A DNA stretch of 39,131 bases from Pseudomonadales bacterium (GTDB lineage: Bacteria; Pseudomonadota; Gammaproteobacteria; Pseudomonadales; Azotimanducaceae), in NCBI GenBank assembly GCA_030749725.1, contig JASMJM010000083.1, positions 1-39,131 of the forward strand, in the 5' to 3' direction. The notes under the pieces were generated by a model, which ran no database searches, was not told the origin of the DNA, and saw nothing but the letters and a program-made list of their open reading frames with translations. Every line of letters begins with the position of its first letter. The stretch's first letter is position 1. Of the stretch, positions 26,803 through 37,096 are shown in pieces. The translations under genes and the position numbers were made by a program.

Positions 26803-29418
26803 ATGGTAGACGTAACTGTAGAGAAGCTGGCAGAAATCGTTGGTACGCCGGCGGATCGGTTATTGAATCAGATGCAGGAAGCGGGGTTACCTCACGCAGC
26901 CATTGGTGACATCGTAACCGATCCGCAGAAACAGATTCTGCTAACGTTCCTGAAACGCAGCCATGGTGCTGAATTTGAGGCACCGAAAAAAATTACCTTG
27001 AAGAGGCGAACGCTTAGCACCCTGAAATCATCAGGTGCTGCTGGCCGAGGCAGGGTGGTAAATGTTGAGGTGCGCAAGAAACGTACCTACATCAAACGAG
27101 GCGTGGCGACCCCATCACCCCTGGTTGAGCCTGTTAGTGGCACAGCGACTCCGGAAATTACCAAGGGTGCCGAAGAGGAAGCGACGCGCAGAGCAGCACA
27201 CGTGCAGGCGGAGGCGGAATCCGAGCAAAGAAAAGCGGAAGCAGCGAAAAGAGAAGCTGAGATAAAGGCTCAGGAGGAGATCAAGGAGGCCGAAAAGGCT
27301 GAAGCAGCCAAGGCTGCGGAAACTAAGGCCGCGCCGACCGCCAAGACGGCTGCAACGGCAAAGAAGAGAGAAGAGAGTGTTGCCGAGAGCAAAATCAGCA
27401 GTAGGAAGGATAGGCGTGATCGTCATGATCTGGATGAAGAAGCTAAACACACCGAAGCTAAGGGTAAACGGTCCTTAACGGATAGACAGAAACGGGCAAG
27501 CATCGAAGAAGAATTGCTGCCCGAAGAGGAAGACAGTGAAACCGCAGAGCCAGCGACGACCGCTGAATCCTCTACTTTGGTCCTCGGCAAAGGTGCCAGA
27601 ACCAAAAGGCCGGGGGCATTTCCCAAGATGGGTAAGAGGCATGCCTTTGAGCGGCCCGAGGAGACGATCACTCACGAGGTCGAAATCGGCGAATCGATTA
27701 CCGTGGCTTCTCTTGCCCAGAAGATGTCGGTGAAGGCTGCGGAGGTGATAAAAGTCCTGATGAATCTGGATGTCATGGCGACTATCAACCAGTCACTGGA
27801 TCAGGAAACAGCCATTCTGGTGGTCGAAGAGATGGGCCACACGGTTAGGCTGTTTGAAGAAAACGCGATCGAACGGGAGCTTGCAGAATTACTGGTTTAT
27901 GAGGGTGAAGAGGAACTCAGAGCTCCTGTGGTAACGGTGATGGGTCATGTAGACCATGGTAAGACATCACTACTCGACTATATTCGCAAGACCCAGGTAG
28001 CGGATCAGGAAGCTGGCGGAATTACCCAGCACATTGGTGCGTACAGAGTAGAAACGGAACAGGGACTCATATGCTTCATTGATACACCTGGCCATGCAGC
28101 TTTTACAGCAATGCGCGCCAGAGGAGCAAACTGTACTGATATAGTCATACTGGTGGTGGCGGCTGACGATGGTGTGATGCCGCAAACCGAAGAAGCAATC
28201 CAGCATGCCAAAGCAGCCGAGGCGCCATTGGTGGTTGCCTTGAACAAGATAGACAAAGAAGGAGTGGATTTAGAACGGGTGAAGAATGAGTTGGCGGGCA
28301 AAGAGGTCATCCCCGACGATTGGGGAGGCGACACGCAGTTTATTCCGGTCTCTGCACAGACAGGAGAAGGGATAGACGGACTGTTGGAAGCTGTCTTGCT
28401 GCAGGCAGAACTGCTGGAGCTGACCGCCAAAGAGAATGGCCCGGGACAAGGCGTTGTCATCGAATCACAACTGGATAAAGGACGCGGTCCGGTAGCGACT
28501 CTATTGATCCAAAATGGGACCCTGAAGCAAGGCGACCACATTGTGGCAGGGGACCAGTCCGGCAGGATTCGCGCTATTCACGATGAATTTGGCAAGAAGA
28601 TAACGTCAGCCGGTCCCTCAACCCCTGTTAGCGTGCTGGGTCTAGGTGGCACACCTGCAGCAGGTGATGTATTCCTGGTGACCACGGAGGATAAGAAAGC
28701 TCGTGAGTTGGTTGAATTCAGACGAACTAAAGCTAAAGAGGATCGTTTGGCTTCGCCGGCTGCTAGTTTGGACACACTATTTGACAGTTTCGGTGAGGGA
28801 GAAATCAAGTACCTCAATATCGTATTGAAGGCGGATGTGCGCGGATCGCAAGAGGCAATCTCTTCAGCGCTACTGGATCTGGGCAACGATGAAGTAAAGG
28901 TGAAGATAATTGCAGGTGGTGTCGGCGGAATTACCGAGTCTGATGTCAATCTGGCGATTACGTCCAATGCGGTGATATTTGGGTTTAACGTGCGAGCGGA
29001 TAATGCAGCCAAGAAACTAGTCGAAGCTGAGGGCATGGATCTTCGCTACTACAAGGTGATCTACGATATCGTTGATGATGTCAAGACCGTGCTATCTGGC
29101 ATGTTGGCGCCCGAAGTCAGGGAAGAAATTATCGGAATTGCCGAGGTGAGGGATGTTTTCCATTCCAAGAAATTCGGGCAGATTGCCGGGTGCATGGTAA
29201 CGGAAGGCGTAGTCTACCGTAATAAGCCAATCAGAGTGTTGCGCGACAACGTTGTGATTTTTGAAGGAGAATTGGATTCACTGCGACATTTCAAGGATGA
29301 AGTCAGCGATATTCGAAATGGTACGGAGTGTGGAATAGGCGTTAAGAACTACCATGACGTGAAGGTCAAAGATCAGATTGAGGTATTTGAAAGCACGGAA
29401 GTTGCACGCATTTTATGA
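26803..29418 (+). CDS. infB: Translation initiation factor IF-2
   Basis: IF-2 is the GTPase that brings fMet-tRNA to the 30S subunit. The 871-residue protein has an N-terminal IF2N domain (1-50), a charged Lys/Glu/Ala-rich linker (about 95-240), a second IF2N-like domain (about 288-345), then the G domain with [14 protein letters not shown] near residue 382, [22 protein letters not shown] and SAQTGEG. Domains II-IV include [20 protein letters not shown] and the C-terminal fMet-tRNA-binding region. GGAGGG lies 9 nt before the ATG. The linker has low-complexity stretches typical of the family. It lies between nusA and rbfA. Confidence 0.98.
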   Translation: MVDVTVEKLAEIVGTPADRLLNQMQEAGLPHAAIGDIVTDPQKQILLTFLKRSHGAEFEAPKKITLKRRTLSTLKSSGAAGRGRVVNVEVRKKRTYIKRGVATPSPLVEPVSGTATPEITKGAEEEATRRAAHVQAEAESEQRKAEAAKREAEIKAQEEIKEAEKAEAAKAAETKAAPTAKTAATAKKREESVAESKISSRKDRRDRHDLDEEAKHTEAKGKRSLTDRQKRASIEEELLPEEEDSETAEPATTAESSTLVLGKGARTKRPGAFPKMGKRHAFERPEETITHEVEIGESITVASLAQKMSVKAAEVIKVLMNLDVMATINQSLDQETAILVVEEMGHTVRLFEENAIERELAELLVYEGEEELRAPVVTVMGHVDHGKTSLLDYIRKTQVADQEAGGITQHIGAYRVETEQGLICFIDTPGHAAFTAMRARGANCTDIVILVVAADDGVMPQTEEAIQHAKAAEAPLVVALNKIDKEGVDLERVKNELAGKEVIPDDWGGDTQFIPVSAQTGEGIDGLLEAVLLQAELLELTAKENGPGQGVVIESQLDKGRGPVATLLIQNGTLKQGDHIVAGDQSGRIRAIHDEFGKKITSAGPSTPVSVLGLGGTPAAGDVFLVTTEDKKARELVEFRRTKAKEDRLASPAASLDTLFDSFGEGEIKYLNIVLKADVRGSQEAISSALLDLGNDEVKVKIIAGGVGGITESDVNLAITSNAVIFGFNVRADNAAKKLVEAEGMDLRYYKVIYDIVDDVKTVLSGMLAPEVREEIIGIAEVRDVFHSKKFGQIAGCMVTEGVVYRNKPIRVLRDNVVIFEGELDSLRHFKDEVSDIRNGTECGIGVKNYHDVKVKDQIEVFESTEVARIL

Positions 29419-29433
29419 TGTGGAATACCGTTT

Positions 29434-29850
29434 ATGCCCAAGGAATTTAGTCGCGGACAGAGGATTGCAGATCTCATTCAGCGTGAGCTGGCCCAACTCA
29501 TTCTGCGAGAACTGAGAGATCCAAGATTGGGAATGGTGACCATCAATGAAGTTAAGGCCAGTCGGGATCTCGCTTTTGCAGATGTGTACATCACTCTGCT
29601 GAATGAAGAGAGCAGTGAGGACCGTGAGGGTTGCTTGGATGTACTGAACAAAGCACAAGGGTTCTTAAGAAGTCAGTTGGCTCGCATCCTTAAGACCCGC
29701 ACTACACCGAAGTTACGTTTTCACTACGATAACAGTGTCGCTGACGGCCAATATTTGTCAAAACTGATCGATGCAGCAGTACATGAGGACAATAGTCGAA
29801 GACCGTCCGCAGAGAGGGAGAAGATTGAAGAGAAGCCAGAGAAAAGGTAG
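29434..29850 (+). CDS. rbfA: 30S ribosome-binding factor RbfA
   Basis: RbfA is a KH-like protein needed for late 16S rRNA maturation and cold adaptation. The 138-residue product has the N-terminal RGQRIADLIQRELAQLILRELRDPRLGMVTINEVKASRDLAFADVYIT and the later FLRSQLARILKTRTTPKLRFHYDNS. The C-terminal tail (EREKIEEKPEKR) is charged. Gene length is normal. The 3' end overlaps truB, so translation of truB is probably coupled. Confidence 0.96.
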   Translation: MPKEFSRGQRIADLIQRELAQLILRELRDPRLGMVTINEVKASRDLAFADVYITLLNEESSEDREGCLDVLNKAQGFLRSQLARILKTRTTPKLRFHYDNSVADGQYLSKLIDAAVHEDNSRRPSAEREKIEEKPEKR

Positions 29851-30763
29851 ATCGATCAGCGGGATATTATTGTTAGACAAAGCGCAAGGATTGACCTCCA
29901 ATGCAGCTTTACAGGAGGTCAAAAGGTTATTCAGTGCTGGGAAAGTGGGCCATACGGGGAGTCTGGATCCATTGGCGACGGGAATACTGCCCTTGTGTTT
30001 CGGGGAGGCCACCAAGTTTTCTCAGTTTCTCCTCGATGCCAACAAACGTTATCTGGCTACATTCAAGCTGGGTGTGGCTACGGATACCGGGGATGCGGAC
30101 GGAGAAGTCATCGCCCAGCATCCTGTAGAGAATATCGACAGAAGCAAGGTAGTGGCTCTGCTGTCTGAATTTACCGGTGAGATTCAGCAGATCCCGTCGA
30201 TGTACTCGGCATTGAAGTATAAAGGCAAACCCCTGTACAAATTGGCGCGACAGGGCATCGAGGTAGAGAGAAAAGCCCGGACCGTGACCATCATGAAGAT
30301 GGATCTGGTCTCATTTGAAGAAGACCAGTATGTATTGGACATTCTGTGCAGCAAGGGTACCTATATTCGCAGCCTTGCAGAGGATATGGGCACGAAGTTG
30401 AAGTGTGGTGCCCATGTGAGTGAATTAAGGAGGCTGGGTTCCGGTCCATATGATGTGAAAGACTGTTATACTGTGGAGGAGCTAGCGTCCATTAAGGACC
30501 AGCGCGGCTTGAATTCGTTGGATGGCTGTTTACTGCCATTGTCGACAGCAGTGATGGACTGGCCGGCTGTCAACCTCCCGGAAATTACCGCCTTCTATCT
30601 TCGCCAGGGTCAAGCGGTGCAGATCGCACACGCGCCGACGCAAGGATGGGTGAGAATCTTCGGGGAGTCAGAGGGCGGTGGCGAAGGGAAGGATTTTATC
30701 GGTGTGGGTGAAATTCTGGGGGATGGCCGCATTGCTCCCAGAAGGTTGGTCGCATCACGGTAA
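29825..30763 (+). CDS. truB: tRNA pseudouridine-55 synthase TruB
   Basis: TruB makes pseudouridine-55 in the T-loop of tRNAs. From the TTG at 29825 the protein has 312 residues and begins KRSQRKGRSISGILLLDK, matching relatives; AGAGGGAG lies just upstream. An in-frame ATG at 29783 would add 14 residues. The catalytic Asp lies in GHTGSLDPLATGILPLCFGEATKFSQ, followed by YLATFKLGVATDTGDADGEV, the IPSMYSALKYKGKPLYKLAR region, CSKGTYIRSLAEDMG and a C-terminal PUA-like domain. The start overlaps the end of rbfA by 26 bp. The 3' end is partly duplicated downstream. Confidence 0.95.
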   Translation: MKRSQRKGRSISGILLLDKAQGLTSNAALQEVKRLFSAGKVGHTGSLDPLATGILPLCFGEATKFSQFLLDANKRYLATFKLGVATDTGDADGEVIAQHPVENIDRSKVVALLSEFTGEIQQIPSMYSALKYKGKPLYKLARQGIEVERKARTVTIMKMDLVSFEEDQYVLDILCSKGTYIRSLAEDMGTKLKCGAHVSELRRLGSGPYDVKDCYTVEELASIKDQRGLNSLDGCLLPLSTAVMDWPAVNLPEITAFYLRQGQAVQIAHAPTQGWVRIFGESEGGGEGKDFIGVGEILGDGRIAPRRLVASR

Positions 30764-30819
30764 TCGTGGGTCGATTCACCATAATGGCAGGACGCGCGCA
30801 ATGGTGGGTCGCATCACGG
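30748..30819 (+). repeat. Direct repeats spanning the truB end and rpsO leader
   Basis: GGTCGCATCACGG occurs at 30748-30760 (ending truB) and again at 30807-30819, 59 bp apart. A third, degenerate copy GGTCGATTCACC lies between them. It looks like a local duplication of the truB terminus. Confidence 0.75.
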
Positions 30820-30884
30820 CTATATGTAAGGTAGAAACCACGGTTGCTTCTGTAGATATGCATGGTTGCAATCGATCAATAACG

Positions 30885-30899
30885 AGTGACGAGGTCACT
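30885..30899 (+). promoter_or_regulatory. Hairpin in the rpsO leader
   Basis: AGTGAC, loop GAG and GTCACT form a perfect 6-bp stem ending 14 nt before the Shine-Dalgarno sequence of rpsO. S15 represses its own mRNA through leader structures in several bacteria; whether this is such a site is inference. Confidence 0.4.
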
Positions 30900-30925
30900 A
30901 AAGCATATTCAATGGAGTATAGAAG

Positions 30926-31195
30926 ATGGCGTTAACTACCGATAGCAAGGCTGAGATCGTTAAGGATTTCGGCAGGGTTGAAAACGATACTGGGTCCCCT
31001 GAAGTGCAGATTGCATTGCTCACGGCCAATATTGAGCAACTGCAGGATCATTTCAAGGAACACAGCCATGATCACCACTCTCGGGTGGGATTGATCAGGA
31101 TGGTGAGTCAGAGAAGAAAACTGCTGGACTACCTTAGAAAGAAAAGTACCGACAGATATTTAGAGTTGATCAAAAAGCTTGGATTACGTCACTAA
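30926..31195 (+). CDS. rpsO: 30S ribosomal protein S15
   Basis: S15 is a primary binding protein of the central domain of 16S rRNA. The 89-residue protein matches the universal length and carries [50 protein letters not shown], including the conserved Asp/His loop that contacts rRNA. GGAG lies 8 nt before the ATG. The 162-bp leader contains repeats and a small hairpin. pnp follows 87 bp downstream, the classic rpsO-pnp pair. Confidence 0.98.
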   Translation: MALTTDSKAEIVKDFGRVENDTGSPEVQIALLTANIEQLQDHFKEHSHDHHSRVGLIRMVSQRRKLLDYLRKKSTDRYLELIKKLGLRH

Positions 31196-31201
31196 GGAAA
31201 G

Positions 31202-31272
31202 CTCCCATCCGGTTGCACTTGCTGCAACGACAAAACGACAAACACAAATTAATAAGCTATATCACATGGGAG
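31202..31272 (+). promoter_or_regulatory. Potential pnp leader structure hiding the ribosome binding site
   Basis: CTCCCAT at 31202-31208 is complementary to ATGGGAG at 31266-31272, which contains most of the pnp Shine-Dalgarno sequence (GGGAGG). Inside this span a second perfect stem GTTGCA/TGCAAC (31212-31228, loop CTTGC) can form. The pnp mRNA of E. coli is autoregulated through leader processing; this structure is a candidate counterpart. Confidence 0.5.
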
Positions 31273-31282
31273 GTATTCTATT

Positions 31283-33385
31283 GTGAACCCGATTTCTAAG
31301 ACCTTTAATTACGGCAATCAGCAAGTAACCCTGGAAACTGGCACGATCGCCAGACAGGCAACTTCATCCGTGTTGGCAAGCATGGATGGCACGGTAGTGC
31401 TGGTGGCTGTGGTTGGCGTAAAAGATGCAACTTCCGGTCAGGACTTCTTTCCGTTGACCGTGAATTACGAAGAGAAAACCTATGCCGCCGGGAAAATACC
31501 CGGTGGATTTTTCAGACGAGAGGGCCGGCCTTCAGAGAAGGAGATGCTGACCAGCAGACTGATTGACCGACCGATCAGGCCCCTCTTTCCGAAGGGATTT
31601 ATGAATGAAGTGCAGGTCACCTGTACGGTGGTTTCTGCAAACAAAACAAGCGATCCCGATATCGTCGCAATGATCGGCGCCTCGGCGGCGCTCTGTCTCT
31701 CCGGAATTCCGTTTGACGGACCTATAGGGGCCGCACGCGTTGGCTTCTTGGATGAGGGATACCTGCTTAATCCGAACTTTGAGGAGCTAAAGACCTCCGA
31801 TCTGAATATGGTCGTGGCGGCAACAGATAAAGCGGTACTGATGGTGGAATCCGAAGCCAAAAGTCTGACCGAAGATCAAATGCTGGGCGCCGTGCTGTTT
31901 GCCCAGCAGGAACAGCAAGTGGTGATCAGGGCGATTAACGAATTGGTGGCCGAAGCAGGCAATGAAGGTTGGCAGTGGCAACCAGCCGAGGTCAACGAGA
32001 CTTTGAGGAACGAAATCCGGACAAGATTTGAAGAACCCATCGGCGCAGCCTATCGGATCGAGGCAAAAACGGAGCGGCAGGATGCGCTGTCTGAACTCAA
32101 GACTAAAGCGGTAGCTGACCTTGCCGGGGAACCTGACGCGGACGAGATTCTGGAGGAGTTTTCAGCACTGGAAAAAAGCATCGTGCGCCGACGCATTATT
32201 GCCGGGGAATCGCGAATCGATGGGCGGGATAGTAAAACCGTTAGAGATATCTCCGTAGTCGCGGGGATCCTACCGAAAACCCACGGATCTGCACTGTTTA
32301 CCAGAGGGGAGACGCAAGCGTTGGTCACGGCAACCCTTGGATCAACGAGGGATTCAGCAATCGTCGATGCTTTGGAAGGAACCTATCGAGATGCGTTCAT
32401 GCTGCACTATAATTTCCCGCACTATTGCGTGGGAGAAACCGGGTTTTCAGGCGGACCCAGAAGGAGGGAGATTGGACACGGTCGTCTGGCGCGCAGAGGA
32501 ATTGCCTCAGTATTACCGGACAACGAAACATTTCCCTTTACGCTTCGCATCGTATCTGAGATTACTGAATCCAATGGTTCGAGTTCCATGGCCAGCGTCT
32601 GTGGTGCCAGTCTAGCGTTGATGGATGCCGGCGTGCCTGTTACATCGGCAGTGGCTGGTGTCGCTATGGGATTGGTCAAAGATGATGACGGCTTTTGTGT
32701 ACTGACCGACATACTGGGAGATGAGGATCACCTTGGTGATATGGACTTCAAGGTCGCCGGAACAGACGTAGGGATAAATGCGCTGCAGATGGATATCAAG
32801 ATTCAGGGAATCACCGAAGAGATTATGGAAGTGGCCCTGGCGCAGGCCAGAGAAGCCAGATTACACATTCTAGGTGAAATGAACAAAGTGATCAGTGAGC
32901 CGCGAGCGGAGGTATCGGAAAACGCGCCTGCCATGACCACGTTAAAGGTGGACTCGGATAAGATCAGAGACATTATCGGAAAAGGTGGCGCGACCATTCG
33001 AGCAATAACGGAAGAGAGCGGGGCATCCATCGACATTGACGATGACGGTACGGTGCACATTTTCGGTGAAGGAAAAGCGTCACGCGATGCTGCTGTACAA
33101 GCCATTGAGACGATTACCGCCGATGCCGAAGTGGGTCAGATCTACCACGGCAAGGTGGTCAAGATTACGGATTTTGGCGCCTTCGTGAATATCCTGCCTG
33201 GCAAGGACGGACTGGTTCACATTTCTCAGATTGCCCAGAAGCGAGTGGAGAAAGTGACAGACTATCTATCCGAAGGTCAACAGGTAGACGTGCTCGTCCT
33301 CGATGTGGAACGAGGGCGCATCAAGCTGACCATGAAAGGACTGCCGGAGACTGAAGCTGAAACAGCGACTGAATCTGGAAGTTAG
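31283..33385 (+). CDS. pnp: Polyribonucleotide nucleotidyltransferase (PNPase)
   Basis: PNPase degrades RNA 3' to 5' by phosphorolysis in the degradosome. The 700-residue protein has two RNase PH domains, with [26 protein letters not shown] in the first and the catalytic segment [19 protein letters not shown] in the second. A KH domain ([27 protein letters not shown], about 555-590) and an S1 domain ([34 protein letters not shown]) follow. The GTG at 31283 is chosen because GGGAGG lies 9 nt upstream and the product aligns with relatives. It closes the tRNA-fMet/nusA operon and converges on acs. Confidence 0.98.
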   Translation: MNPISKTFNYGNQQVTLETGTIARQATSSVLASMDGTVVLVAVVGVKDATSGQDFFPLTVNYEEKTYAAGKIPGGFFRREGRPSEKEMLTSRLIDRPIRPLFPKGFMNEVQVTCTVVSANKTSDPDIVAMIGASAALCLSGIPFDGPIGAARVGFLDEGYLLNPNFEELKTSDLNMVVAATDKAVLMVESEAKSLTEDQMLGAVLFAQQEQQVVIRAINELVAEAGNEGWQWQPAEVNETLRNEIRTRFEEPIGAAYRIEAKTERQDALSELKTKAVADLAGEPDADEILEEFSALEKSIVRRRIIAGESRIDGRDSKTVRDISVVAGILPKTHGSALFTRGETQALVTATLGSTRDSAIVDALEGTYRDAFMLHYNFPHYCVGETGFSGGPRRREIGHGRLARRGIASVLPDNETFPFTLRIVSEITESNGSSSMASVCGASLALMDAGVPVTSAVAGVAMGLVKDDDGFCVLTDILGDEDHLGDMDFKVAGTDVGINALQMDIKIQGITEEIMEVALAQAREARLHILGEMNKVISEPRAEVSENAPAMTTLKVDSDKIRDIIGKGGATIRAITEESGASIDIDDDGTVHIFGEGKASRDAAVQAIETITADAEVGQIYHGKVVKITDFGAFVNILPGKDGLVHISQIAQKRVEKVTDYLSEGQQVDVLVLDVERGRIKLTMKGLPETEAETATESGS

Positions 33386-33432
33386 GCTTCTAGAACGAGA
33401 CCCCTGACCAAGTTGGCGGACAGTGGGTCGAT

Positions 33433-33466
33433 ACAGAAGGGTTAACCTGCAGGGCTGCCCTTCTGT
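33433..33466. terminator. Convergent hairpin between pnp and acs
   Basis: ACAGAAGGG at 33433-33441 pairs perfectly with CCCTTCTGT at 33458-33466 around a 16-nt loop. U-tracts are short, but the position between two convergent genes fits a bidirectional terminator. Confidence 0.6.
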
Positions 33467-33468
33467 CC

Positions 33469-35409
33469 TCAGTTGTCCCGGTGCGGACTTCTGTTAATCA
33501 AATCCTCAACTACAGACGGATCTGCCAGGGTGCTGGTATCTCCCATGTCATCCATGTTGTCCGCCGCAATATTCCGCAGAATGCGTCGCATGATTTTTCC
33601 GGATCGGGTTTTCGGTAACCCCGGCGCCCACTGGATGATATCCGGTTTTGCGATGGCACCTATCTCCGTCCTGACAATATCGATTAGTTCCAGGCGCAAC
33701 TCTTCCGACTCCTCGATGTCATGCATTAACGTAACGTACGCATAGATTCCCTGACCTTTGATATCGTGCGGATAGCCGACCACGGCTGCTTCCGCTACGG
33801 CCTCGTGTAGAACCAGTGCGCTCTCCACTTCAGCGGTTCCCATTCTATGGCCGGAGATATTGATGACATCATCAACGCGACCCGTTATCCAGTAGTACCC
33901 CTGCTCATCCCTGCGGGCTCCGTCTCCGGTAAGATAACAACCCTCGTATGTCGAGTAGTAGGTTTTGATGCACCTGTCATGGTCTCCGAAAACTGTTCGA
34001 ATCTGACCAGGCCACGAGTCTGTAATCACCAGATTGCCGGAGGAGGCACCATCCAGCACATTGCCGTCGGAATCCAGCAAGGCCGGTTTGATTCCGAAAA
34101 ACGGTAACGTAGCTGACCCGGGTTTGAGATCGATGGCCCCCGGCAGGGGAGTTATCATGATGCCGCCAGTTTCAGTCTGCCACCAGGTATCCACGATGGG
34201 GCAGCGTTGCTCGCCCACGACGTGGTAATACCAGTTCCATGCTTCCGGATTGATTGGTTCCCCAACAGTTCCGAGAAGTCGAAGCGATTGACGCGAAGTT
34301 TCATTTACAAATGTGTCTCCTTGTCCCATCAACGCCCGTAAGGCGGTGGGGGCAGTGTAGAAGATATTGACCTTGTGCTTATCCACCACCTGCCAAAAAC
34401 GGGCTGCCGATGGATAAGTAGGAATACCCTCAAACATCAGAGTAATCGCACCGTTGGCGAGAGGCCCGTAGACGATGTAGGAGTGTCCGGTTACCCAGCC
34501 TACATCTGCTGTACACCAGAAGATATCGCCGTCATGGTAATCGAACACATACTTGTGAGTCATAGCGGCTTGCAGCATATAGCCGCCGGTCGTATGCAAA
34601 ACGCCCTTCGGTTTGCCGGTTGAGCCGGACGTGTAGAGGATGAAAAGAGGATCTTCGCTGGACATCGATTCCGCCGGGCAATCTGCACTGGCGGACTCGA
34701 TGGCCTGGTGATACCAGATATCCCTGCCGTCGGTCCAGGGAACTTCGTTGCCGGTTCTCTGAATCACGATCACCGTGTGTGCGTCCGGACATCCGGACAG
34801 TGCAGTATCGGTATTCTGCTTGAGCGGAACGGGCCTGCCGCCCCTTAATCCCTCGTCAGCAGTGATTATCGTCCGGCAGTCGGAATCCAGAATTCGATCC
34901 TGCAACGCCTGCGGAGAAAACCCACCGAACACCACCGAGTGAATGGCACCGATTCGTGCACATGCCAGCATCGCGAATGCTGCTTCAGGGACCATCGGCA
35001 TATAGATGCAGACCCGATCACCCTTCGTAACGCCCCGGCTCTTCAGCACGTTGGCAAGACGGCAGACTCGATCGTGCATCTCGCGGTAGGTAATCTTCTT
35101 CTCGATGGAAGGATCATCACCCTCCCAGATGATAGCCACCTGATCCCCTTTGGATTCGAGATGCCGGTCGATGCAGTTGCTACTGGCGTTTAGCTCCGCG
35201 CCCAGGAACCAGCCTACTTCACCCTTAGTGAAATCCGATTCGCTGACCTTGGTCCAAGGTTTGTTCCAGCTTAGAAACTCATTCGCTCGCGCCGCCCAGA
35301 ATTCGTCCGGTTCATTGATCGAGGCAGCATACCACTCGGCATATTGTTCGTTGGTGAGATGAGCTCTGTTTCTAACCGTCTCAGGGACAGGATAGATTTT
35401 GTCAGCCAT
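33469..35409 (-). CDS. acs: Acetyl-CoA synthetase
   Basis: Acs makes acetyl-CoA from acetate, ATP and CoA. The 646-residue protein has the ANL-superfamily motifs [16 protein letters not shown] (phosphate loop), the [13 protein letters not shown] adenine-binding region, [31 protein letters not shown] (hinge), and the C-terminal acetylation site [11 protein letters not shown] with the catalytic Lys at about residue 605. AGGAG lies 6 nt before the ATG at 35409. It is the last gene of a minus-strand cluster with panB, panC and pgi, 18 bp from pgi. A shared transcript with panBC would link acetate activation to CoA supply, though that is inference. Confidence 0.98.
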   Translation of the reverse strand: MADKIYPVPETVRNRAHLTNEQYAEWYAASINEPDEFWAARANEFLSWNKPWTKVSESDFTKGEVGWFLGAELNASSNCIDRHLESKGDQVAIIWEGDDPSIEKKITYREMHDRVCRLANVLKSRGVTKGDRVCIYMPMVPEAAFAMLACARIGAIHSVVFGGFSPQALQDRILDSDCRTIITADEGLRGGRPVPLKQNTDTALSGCPDAHTVIVIQRTGNEVPWTDGRDIWYHQAIESASADCPAESMSSEDPLFILYTSGSTGKPKGVLHTTGGYMLQAAMTHKYVFDYHDGDIFWCTADVGWVTGHSYIVYGPLANGAITLMFEGIPTYPSAARFWQVVDKHKVNIFYTAPTALRALMGQGDTFVNETSRQSLRLLGTVGEPINPEAWNWYYHVVGEQRCPIVDTWWQTETGGIMITPLPGAIDLKPGSATLPFFGIKPALLDSDGNVLDGASSGNLVITDSWPGQIRTVFGDHDRCIKTYYSTYEGCYLTGDGARRDEQGYYWITGRVDDVINISGHRMGTAEVESALVLHEAVAEAAVVGYPHDIKGQGIYAYVTLMHDIEESEELRLELIDIVRTEIGAIAKPDIIQWAPGLPKTRSGKIMRRILRNIAADNMDDMGDTSTLADPSVVEDLINRSPHRDN

Positions 35410-35427
35410 GGTCGACTCCTAGACGAA

Positions 35428-37083
35428 TTACTCTTTGGTTGAACTGCTCTGTTTCCGATACATCGCGATCAGACCGGTGGTAGAAGAATCTTGAAATCCC
35501 ATCCGGTTCTCCTCGCCGTTAACCTGAGCGAAGATGTTGTTACTCAGTTGCTTGCCCAATTCCACACCCCACTGGTCAAAGGAATTGATTCCCCAGATGA
35601 TGCCCTGACAGAATACCTTGTGTTCGTAAAGAGCGATCAAGGCACCTATGTTTCGAGGCGTGGCACGCTCCATAACAATGGTATTGCTGGGGTGGTTGCC
35701 AACGATCACTTTATGGGGTGCTAGGCGTTTGGCATCACTGATATTCATTCCCCCACTGGTCAGCTCCTCTATGATCTCATCTTTCCCTTTTCCCATCATC
35801 ATGGCCTGACTCTGGCTGAGACAATTCGAAAACAGCCAGTCCTGGTGCGATTGCAGCTTGTGCTGAGCTTGTGTTGAGATAATAAAATCCGCCGTTACGA
35901 ATCGGTTGCCCTGATGGAGCAATTGATGAAACGCATGTTGACCATTTGTGCCCTCGCCGCCCCAGATTATGGGGGCTGTCTTGACTGCGACTTCGGCACC
36001 GTCTCGCGTCACCGATTTACCGTTACTCTCCATTTCCAGTTGCTGCAGGTGGGCTGGCAGATCTCTCAGTTGATGATCGTACGGGATGATGGCATGAGTC
36101 TCGGCGCCGAAAAAGTTGATGTACCAGATCCCCAATAGAGCCAGTAATACTGGTAGATTAGCGTTCAGGTCAGCCTCCCTGAAATGGGTGTCCATGGCAT
36201 GAGCGCCCGCCAGCAGTTCACGAAATACATCGAATCCGAGGGTGATGCACAGAGGCAAACCAACTGCGGACCAGAGCGAGTAACGCCCGCCCACCCAGTC
36301 CCACATGGGGAATAGATGATCCGCTTCGATGCCGAACTGCAGGGCGGCTTCGCGGTTGGCAGTTACTGCCAGGAAGTGATTGCTGATGGCAGCTTCCCGG
36401 ATGCCGCTTTGCAGCAGCCAATCCCGGGCTGTGCCTGCATTTAGCCTGGTCTCAAGCGTGCTAAATGATTTGGAAACGACGATGAAAAGTGTCTCCTGCG
36501 GGTCCAGCCTGCTCAAGAGATCGCTGACATGGGAACCATCGACGTTGGCTAGGTAGTAACAGATAACATCCGCTGACAGGTAGGACTTCAATGCCTGAGA
36601 AACTGTCTTTGGTCCGAGGTAGGAACCGCCGATGCCGATGTGCACGACGGTGTTGATCGGTTTGCCGCCGGACCCTCGCCACTCACCAGCGCGAATTCTG
36701 CTGCTGCAGCGCTCCATCCGGGCAAGGCAGTCGCCGACTTCTGCGCCGATATCGTGCCCGTCAATCTGCAGATCCTCTTTAGCTGGATTCCTGAGAGCGA
36801 AGTGCATTGCGGCTCTGTCTTCGGTAGCGTTGATCTTCTCGCCGTTGAACATTGCCTCGATTGCACCGGGCAGGTCACTCGCCCCGGCAAGATCGACCAA
36901 CAGATCCAGGCTATCGGCCGTGACGAGATTCTTTGAGTAATCCAGAAACAGGTCAGCGCCCGTGACTGAATATCTTTCAAACCGATTCGCATCCTCTCTA
37001 AAGAGGTCAGTGATACGGCGTTCAGTCAGATGCTGACGGTGATGCAGTAGTTTCTGCCAAGCTGCTGTCTGTGAAATATCCAT
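35428..37083 (-). CDS. pgi: Glucose-6-phosphate isomerase
   Basis: Pgi interconverts glucose-6-phosphate and fructose-6-phosphate. The ATG at 37083 gives 551 residues, close to the 549 of E. coli. The open frame continues 12 codons upstream into panC without homology. Signature 1 (VGGRYSLWSAVGLP), the VHIGIGGSYLGP phosphate-binding stretch, SKSFSTLET, and signature 2 (GINSFDQWGVELGK, catalytic Lys near 511) are all present. The frame is intact. It sits 13 bp after panC and 18 bp before acs, within one directional cluster. Confidence 0.97.
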   Translation of the reverse strand: MDISQTAAWQKLLHHRQHLTERRITDLFREDANRFERYSVTGADLFLDYSKNLVTADSLDLLVDLAGASDLPGAIEAMFNGEKINATEDRAAMHFALRNPAKEDLQIDGHDIGAEVGDCLARMERCSSRIRAGEWRGSGGKPINTVVHIGIGGSYLGPKTVSQALKSYLSADVICYYLANVDGSHVSDLLSRLDPQETLFIVVSKSFSTLETRLNAGTARDWLLQSGIREAAISNHFLAVTANREAALQFGIEADHLFPMWDWVGGRYSLWSAVGLPLCITLGFDVFRELLAGAHAMDTHFREADLNANLPVLLALLGIWYINFFGAETHAIIPYDHQLRDLPAHLQQLEMESNGKSVTRDGAEVAVKTAPIIWGGEGTNGQHAFHQLLHQGNRFVTADFIISTQAQHKLQSHQDWLFSNCLSQSQAMMMGKGKDEIIEELTSGGMNISDAKRLAPHKVIVGNHPSNTIVMERATPRNIGALIALYEHKVFCQGIIWGINSFDQWGVELGKQLSNNIFAQVNGEENRMGFQDSSTTGLIAMYRKQSSSTKE

Positions 37084-37096
37084 TGCCTGGCAACAA

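Noticed and set aside
30748-30819. Relationship between the rpsO-leader repeats and the hrcA-proximal repeats
   Set aside because: Both have a ~59-60 bp spacing and share short words (TCGCATC, AATGGC), but the remaining sequence does not align, so common origin is not supported.
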